Below are positions 56,901-64,000 of a stretch of 64,000 bases of DNA, in pieces. Each line of letters starts with the position of its first letter. The stretch's first letter is position 1. A program made the translations under genes and the position numbers. Under the pieces are notes generated by a model. That model was not told the DNA's origin and ran no database searches. It saw nothing but the letters and a program-made list of their open reading frames with translations. Source of the stretch: Dipylidium caninum (Eukaryota; Platyhelminthes; Cestoda; Cyclophyllidea; Dipylidiidae); contig QEYB01001597.1 of assembly GCA_017562135.1 (NCBI GenBank), positions 310,001-374,000 of the forward strand, read 5' to 3'.

Positions 56901-59900
56901 CCACTCCCTCCAGCTGCGGCCAACTTGGAAGACCTCAGGGGGAAAAGATCCTCAGCGGTTGGGACGGGAGCGCGGCGGGCGTGTGCGCAGGTGAACGAAG
57001 TTGCCTCCTGCGACGTGAAGACGTCTCCAGCCTGCCCTCGACTGCCACTTTGTAGTGACTTGACAGCGGTGCAAAAATAGTCAAATGGTGCGCCAATAAG
57101 CTGCGGAGCTGAGTGGCCCGGCAATGTGGCGCTCTGTGGTGCCGAGAACGAAAACATCGCCATTGCCAGCATCTGGCGGTGAATGGGACCACGGAGTCGC
57201 CGCAAGGGCCACATTCGCCGGAGATCAGCTCGAGTGGAGGTGTGTGGCTGGACGCCAAGGGGAGAATGCCGGGAGGAGGAGCGGCATTGGACGGCTCTTA
57301 ACGCACGAAAGCTGGCCGAGAAGGCATCTCACCCGTTCCCGGTGTCGCCCCGACTTTCGGCGCTCGGTGAGGCGAATTCGGCCGACTTGAGTGCCAACGA
57401 CGGCAAGTGCGAGGCCTCTCGCGGCCTCTCATTTCCTCTCCCCTGACTCGCTCGGTTTGGCGCTTCGTTTCACAATTCCACTTGCGTAAGGCAATTCAAG
57501 GGTAACTCGGATGGTGCATCCTACAAAGTGGATGAAAAATTTGAAGGTTTGTCTACCGACTTCCGCCGCAAACGACGACGACCTCGGTGAATCCTCGGGT
57601 GCAGAGGGCCAGGCGGATCTCCGCGGCCTCCGGCCACCAACCGAGGAGGAAGCGGTGGATTCGGTTGGCTGTGCACTTTCCGATCCCGCCGACTCCGGCC
57701 GGACTTCAGCCCCTCTTGAGACTGGCTCCTTTTATCTTTGTTTATTGTCCCTTGTTTTGCCTTCTCTGTGTACCGTTACTACTCAAAAATATGCGTTAAA
57801 GTGGCCGGATTCGAGTTTCTTGCCCTCCTTCCCGTCGAGGGCAACTCGGGTGGTGCATCCCCCAAAATTGGTGAAAAGTGTGGAGATTGTCGACTCAGAG
57901 AAGAGACACGAGACGCCACAGGGGAACACAGGGGAAACGGCACACTTAGCGAGGCCAGGAAGGTGCGAGGCGCAATGCGGAGGGCGCTGACGCCGTGGGA
58001 AAATTCGTCCGAACCGGCTCAGTTGGCCAGACAGGAGGCCGTGGGGCAAGAAGAAAAGGTCGATCCTCTCGCTCATTTCACCCACCCGCGCAGACGGGCG
58101 GTGTCGCATTGCTTGCATCGCCGTCCATTCCCTCCTGCGGAGGGAATGGTGTTGTAATTCCCCTCGACCCAGTAAACACTTCGCTCGACTGCTCCGCCGG
58201 CTGGTTGCGATGATTCCTTGCGAGCTGCCCGGTGATCCACCATTTGGAGTTGGAGGAGATCGCCTCGACGCCAAGGGGGCTTGGAGTCGCTCCTCCGCGA
58301 GGCATCTGGCACCGAGGAATGGTCTTCCAGACACCGCAAGGCAGCCAGAGAACGGTGAAGGTGGCGGCTGCCAGCGTTTCGGACAATCCAACAGTCCACA
58401 GGCAACGCACTTCGCAAATTCTGCCATTTCCGGTTGCCTCTAATCGCGGGAAAGGCTGATTTCGGGGAAGCGGAAATGGAAAAAAACTTCCATTTGCAGA
58501 CTTATCATCCCTCACTGGGCACTCGTGGGCCTGGCAGCGCATTTTATAAACAGTCTCAGTTAATAGGACGTAAAACGACGCGTGTCCTCCCTCCGCCCGC
58601 GGATGCATCCAGTTCCCGTCCGCTTCACACACTCAGGTCCGCCTCGGCGGATGGAACCGCCTGCCGGGATTGCATTCATTTACCGGTGGCCAACTTTCCA
58701 AAAATCTCCTCATCCTAGCTTTGCTGCTCCCTCGTTCACGGTGAGTAGGGTGGAGGCTGCGGAGGGAGGCGCGGGGTGGCGAGGACACGACTGATCCCTT
58801 AATCCGCCGTGCAGAACTCGCCTCAGAAGCAGCCGCCAGGCGCCCAAGGCCTCGAGCGGCGGCGGGGGGGGGGCGGAGGAGGAGAGAGGAGAGGCGAAGA
58901 AGACGGTGGAGGCACCCGAGGATTAAAATTACATAAGTCGGTACTGCTGCAATGCGGACTGGCGCAGCAGGCTCAGCGGGGGGTGGGAGGGGGAATAAGG
59001 CTGTTAATTTGACCATTCCACCACGCGAACCGCCCTTTTGCCCAGCGTGTTGGACCTTTTCTCGAGACCGGCTTCCCAAAGGAGCACCCTTTGAAGCGCC
59101 CACTGGCCTCCAATTAATCCCCTCCTCGGACACAAAGGACTCGACTCGACTCCTCCACGGCTCCTCCTCCTCCTCCTCGACCTGTCATGAGCTGGCAGTG
59201 GACTTCCTCGAGGGGAATTTTTGGAATCCACTTACAAATGACTCCTTAATGTTTCCCGAAGCCTGTTGAGCTGCGCCACGAGTCCAAAAAAGCAGACGAG
59301 GCAAATTGCGTTTTGTCCCGGCGCAAAAAGACACGAAAATGGGCTACAGGGAAGACAGGATTTGAAGCAATGGGTACGAAAAAATACGTCTAAGACGTAT
59401 AAAATACCAACATCGATGCAAAGTTGCAATGCATCTTTCCCGCTCGGAGCCGAAACAGGCTACGCAACAACGCACGCTTCAGAGTTTCCAACCGGAAAAG
59501 CCCCCACTTGACGACGATGGTCTTCCCACCTCAGAGGGCTTAAGGAGGCCCCCTTCATCCCCCGCCCCCTTCCCTTCCCCCTCGCATTGCACTCCGAAAA
59601 TCTTCCCCACCACGAGTAGCAGCAGAAGTGAAACCGCCCGACAATGTGCTTATGGGGCGATAAGGCAGGCGAGAGCGGCAAAGTCCGCTTCCACCAGTGA
59701 AAATGTCGACAAGAATTGGTGGAGAAGAGAGAGGGAGAGAAAGTGGAAAACGACTGTTATTTTTCTTGTCTCCTTTTGCGACTCGTGCAGCTCTCCCTTT
59801 TCCCTCATCGTGGCCTCTTTGCCCGCCCCACCCCCGCCTCTTTTTCTCCCCCTCAGCCCCTCCTCCCCCCTTCCCCCCCCTATTTCACAAGAACGGAAGT

Positions 59901-59980
59901 GAGCCGACACTTTTTCTCGCCTTACAACCCATCAAATTTTCATACTTGTTTCATTGCAGCATTGTCAGAGGGTTTGACAG
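53906..59980. other. Stretch without a recognisable gene
   Basis: Many open frames of 60-210 codons occur on both strands, but they overlap, lack family similarity and have no consistent splice structure. A pair of related segments of about 40 bp lies at 57500 and 57840, and a CTC run at about 59159-59180. The sequence could be regulatory, but nothing here proves it. Confidence 0.45.
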
Positions 59981-59984
59981 ACTC

Positions 59985-60001
59985 TCTCTCTCTCTCTCTC
60001 A
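59985..60001 (+). repeat. CT microsatellite
   Basis: About eight CT units in a pyrimidine-rich context. Confidence 0.9.
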
Positions 60002-63000
60002 TTGTTCCCAATCGTCTGGGGAAAAGAATTTAACGCGTACCTCTGCTGCCTTCCTGGATAAATGACCCAATAGAGCCTAACAGCGAAAAGTCAGCCGGAG
60101 ATTCCGCGTTTCACGCCGGGAATCCGTCCAATTCTCCCGTGGAGTGGGAGGGAAAGTTGTGTGGTGGGAGGAGAAAGCATCCATCAGGTGAACTTTGGCC
60201 TCTTCGCGATTTTGTCGCCTCGGAGGCTGAAAATGAAGGCAAACTGGACGGGGAGAAGTGGGGATGCCTGAGACAAACCATCACTTTCATCGGCCTCTCG
60301 AGGCTCAGCGCCCTCGGGGATTCGAGGATGAAAACGAGGCTCAGGAGGAGGAGCCGAGAAGGAGCCGAGAAGGAGGAGAAGATCCGCATTTTGAGCAGAG
60401 TAATCAGTGGAAAATGTTACAGTCCAGGGAAGTGTAACGGAATGAAGGAGGCGGTTGTTTCCCAGGCAACAATTTTCTCGAAGTTGTTCAAACGCCTCCT
60501 CAACCATCGTTGGACGGTAATTTAGACGAATGCGGCGGAGAGTTCGAAGTTTTCCGGTTTTATGAGTGGCGGTGGTGGTGTTGATTGCCATCGCCTCTTC
60601 TCAGGAATTTTATCAGTCAGCCACGCCGTGTTTGCTCAATTGCGAGGAAGTTCTCCCCTCGGCCAGCTGTCTCCTAACAAACACACCAAATTTATTGACA
60701 AAGTCTTTTGGTAAATAAATCTTAGAGCACTCATTTCAACTTCCTTGGTGCGGCAGTTGGTGGGCGGACGAACCCAGCACTTCTGGCGGTCCCTTTCTCC
60801 TAGTGAAACCCGAGGTCTGCCGCCTCCTGGCCACAAATTTCGCCCTGAGGCCTGTCGTGACTCGCATTAATTGCGTCCATCTATCTGAAGCGTCAAGGTG
60901 GGCATCAATGCCATTCCAGTTGATGTATGCCTGGCCCGTCCGAGCCACGACCGCGCTGACATTTGTCAGAAGAACCCGAGAATGTAATTATTTTTATGAG
61001 CCCGTGACATCCGGCCGATTCTCCGATGAGTTGGACGCCAGGCAAAAATGATTTGTTATTACCGTGCACTTTTGGCTTGGGGCGGTTCTGCGAAATGTCA
61101 CCTCAACAGGCGCTGAAATGCTTATTGTTTGAACTAAACGAATGCATTCACGTAGCTTTACTTGCGTATCTTTTCACCAGTGCGGGGTTTTTACATGGGG
61201 GCACCCGGTCTTTAGAAGGTGAGGAAGAAATTGGAGTATGTCGCCCTTCAACTCCACCCAACATCAGACCTGCACTCCGGGAAGGCGCTCACAATCTCGG
61301 GCTGATCACGTTTTCAAAAGCGTTTGCGCCACTTGCCAAGTGGTGCGTAAAGTTCTTTTTCTCCCCTTAGCAGTTTTCTTTATGGCCATGGCGTTTTTTA
61401 ATCCCATACTTGAATACTGGAATCTTAGGCAAAGTCAACAACACGCTGAGCACATTGGCGTTGGCTGAGAAAATGTGCCAGGGCGTAATAAAGAGAGTAC
61501 TCAGGGGTGGTGTTTTATACGCACCAAGTGTTTTCTGCGCGGGCACTTTTACCGTCATACACGCTTAATTTTTCGTCATTTGCTTTCGCGTAATTGTCAA
61601 GGTCAAACCCATCACCAGGCTGTGGTGTATAAGTACTCTGAAGTTCGCTTGCCTAGACTAAAGTTATTTCTTCGAATTACAAAGCATATGACGTGATCAT
61701 ATGCTTTTAGCCTGTGCTGACACCCACCTCTTAAGCTTTCTTCACCTCTCCTCGTTATTTTGCATGTTTCATGACCTAATCATAAATGGTACAAGATACC
61801 AAAAATTTTGTTTTTCGAGTGCAACTACGACAACCCCAAATGAACAGTCTTCCCTTGAATGGTGAATCATAACCCGCAAGTATTTGATTATCTGTCCACA
61901 TTCTAGGACGTACTCCTGCGACTGAATCAAGTTCATCGATCAATAACTTGCCGAAAAGAGCATATGCGATGACTAAGTCTCATTGATATTCGATATCTAG
62001 CCTAACTAAGGCTTTTCTTAATTCGCACTAATTATCCACAGCGTCGTATCTAAGCCAAACTACAAAAACTCAGCACGTGAACATTTTCTTTATTAAAGAT
62101 GAAATTAAATCCTAGTTGGCAGACAGTGCAAATGGGCAACAGATCACCATCTACCGCGCAGAATTGCGCCAGCGCTGAAAAAAAGTACACCGCTGACAAT
62201 TAGTTTTAATTTTCGCCTCCTGACACCCGCCGTTGGCCTATTTTCATAACTGAATCAGTCACAGAGATTTGGTGGGCATGAAGCAGAACAAATGTGTGGG
62301 AACAGTTTGTTGGACTAAAGTCATCTTCTGGGTGGTCCTTTCAACTATTTTGATATAGGAGCCTCTCTGAAGCCATATATTCAAGTCACTTTTAGCCTTA
62401 ATTTATTCACTCACACATCTCGCGTATTTACGCGTGAAGGGTAGATATCCCCCACCCTTTGAATATGTCTTTTTTTAACTTTAATAAGGGATTTTGCCTC
62501 CATGCCTGAATTATATCCACTCCTTAAGTCCAGATAATTCGGTTAATCCCACTGCCTAACCACAATTATCCACCAACTGCCGCAAGGAGAAGAGCTACAT
62601 GTAACACTTTTTTCGTTTCTATATGAAATTCTGTGGTTAAGGGGAAAATGCGACAATTTTAAATGGGCAACGAAAATTAGACTATTTCGTGTCACCTTCG
62701 GCCCGGCATATCCTGTCGGTTGGATTCTCCTGCGTGTCTCTTTTCATTTGTTGGGAAAGAACACAAAGACAAAGCAATCACACGAAAGACAAGAGGAAAG
62801 CCCTCATAGCAATTTACCTCAGGCGTTGTAGCACTCTTTCCACTTGAGTGGCAAAAGTGACCAAGACAAGTTGTGACTGCTGACAGCTTTCCAAGGTTGT
62901 TACCACTTTGCATTGCTTGTTGGCCCGCGACTCGACCCTCTGGAGTACGGACAACTCGAGGGTAAAACGGACCTCCACTCCCCAGAGCAACGCAAGAAAC

Positions 63001-64000
63001 CGCTACCTCGGAGACGCATTCTGCTGTAGGGGAAAGCGGTGAAATGAAATACGAAACACCTAGGAGAGGGAGCAGAGAGGACAAAATTTACACCGTGGCA
63101 CTTTGTAATGCCCCTTTCGAGGGTGTGATTCACGGCCAAGCTGTCATTTTGGGTTCTGTTAGAACGCCAGGTTATTTTTATTGCTCCGAAATATGCATTT
63201 GTTAGGTTGCTTCCGCGCGTAGTCGTTTAGAGTACATGCGAGGCTTTTTTGACAGCCCGCAGTCGTCAATGCCGCCTTTATCCACCCGGGTGACCAAAAG
63301 CGATTGCCATGCAGGACTTCGTCCAGTCCCCATTACAGAAGCTCCACAAAGCGCAACAATTCTTCCTTTCTGGGAGTAAAAGGGGAGGCCTCTCAAGTCT
63401 CTCCTCGACGCCCACATTTTCCATTATCATTAATTCCGGCAAGGCAGTGTAGTTGGATGGTGTATTAACGTGTAAATAGGTTCCCTAGGGAACGAGAGCA
63501 TCCCTCCAAAGCCAGGAGCCAGGCCAGCAACGCAACGCTACGCAACGCAGTCGCCGAGGGAGGTTTCCAAGTCGCAAGTCTGCGATTTCAGACACGAGTT
63601 TTCGCCTTCTCGGCCACTTTATCGGCTTGATTTTCTATAAATCATAAAAAAATTAATTATTGTGACAGACATACTTACAGGTGTGGTTAACTTGGTGAAT
63701 TTGTAAAGTTTGAGGTCAAAAAATGTGAAAGCCAAGGCCGCCATCGTGGAAACCCGAGTGGGTCACAAACGAAATGACAGCACAAAGTAGAAAACTCCCT
63801 AACAAACGGCTATTCGACGTTATTAACTCACTTAAAGTGAAGTGACAGGTGAAATGCCCCCCCGCCCCCCTCCCCCCCCCCCCCTCGGTTGACAATATTT
63901 GGACTTGCGAGTTCAAGATCCCACGTGGGTTGGCACAGAAATGCTTTCGCCACCGCTTTGCACAATCGGCCTTCTCGTCTGACGCCGGAAGCTGATAAGG
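60002..64000. other. Stretch without a recognisable gene
   Basis: AT-rich from about 61,000 to 62,700. No exon is supported. A nearly pure C run of about 30 bases lies at 63857-63886. Confidence 0.45.

Noticed and set aside
57783..58427. Minus-strand open frame of 214 codons
   Set aside because: No family similarity, overlaps several plus-strand frames, and has no splice or start context that would distinguish it from chance.

Overview
This is eukaryotic DNA, most likely from a parasitic flatworm and probably a tapeworm. The coding exons have GT-AG introns of very uneven length: 35 and 37 bp in the HPRT genes, 48 bp to several kb in the large gene. The proteins match metazoan families, and the few kilobases just after the palindrome are clearly AT-richer than the GC-rich 3' half. 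The lineage call is an inference from gene architecture; I saw no spliced-leader RNA, rRNA or tRNA gene that would settle it.

Positions 1-11,130 hold a hypoxanthine-guanine phosphoribosyltransferase (HPRT) cluster. The last exon of one HPRT gene enters at the left edge (17-106). A large inverted repeat follows, with arms at 3755-7203 and 7398-10853 around a 194 bp spacer. Each arm carries one six-exon HPRT copy, and the two copies converge on the spacer. The right-arm copy (minus strand, 9093-10121) is open throughout. The left-arm copy (plus strand, 4483-5511) has lost one base in exon 2 and gained one in exon 3, so it looks like a pseudogene. Diverged but collinear homology continues outside both arms, which suggests an older inverted duplication whose core was later homogenised.

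Positions about 12,840-42,017 (plus strand) are a single long gene that I reconstructed as about 26 exons and roughly 3,000 residues, most junctions agreeing in reading phase. Order and content match the EP400/Domino family: HSA domain, split SNF2-type helicase, SANT domain, then a low-complexity Ala/Gly/Ser/Thr-rich tail. The helicase fold can be followed exon by exon, but the residues needed for ATP use are replaced: the Walker A P-loop is gone, the Walker B glutamate reads as glutamine, and motifs V and VI are degenerate. This looks like a natural pseudo-ATPase scaffold of a TIP60/NuA4-type chromatin complex and is the most interesting signal in the window.

Positions 42,018-64,000 contain no gene I can support. 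There is a GC-rich block at about 44,800-47,750, several microsatellites, a broken zinc-finger-like motif near 47,500, and long stretches where the only open frames look accidental. This could be the regulatory flank of a gene outside the window.
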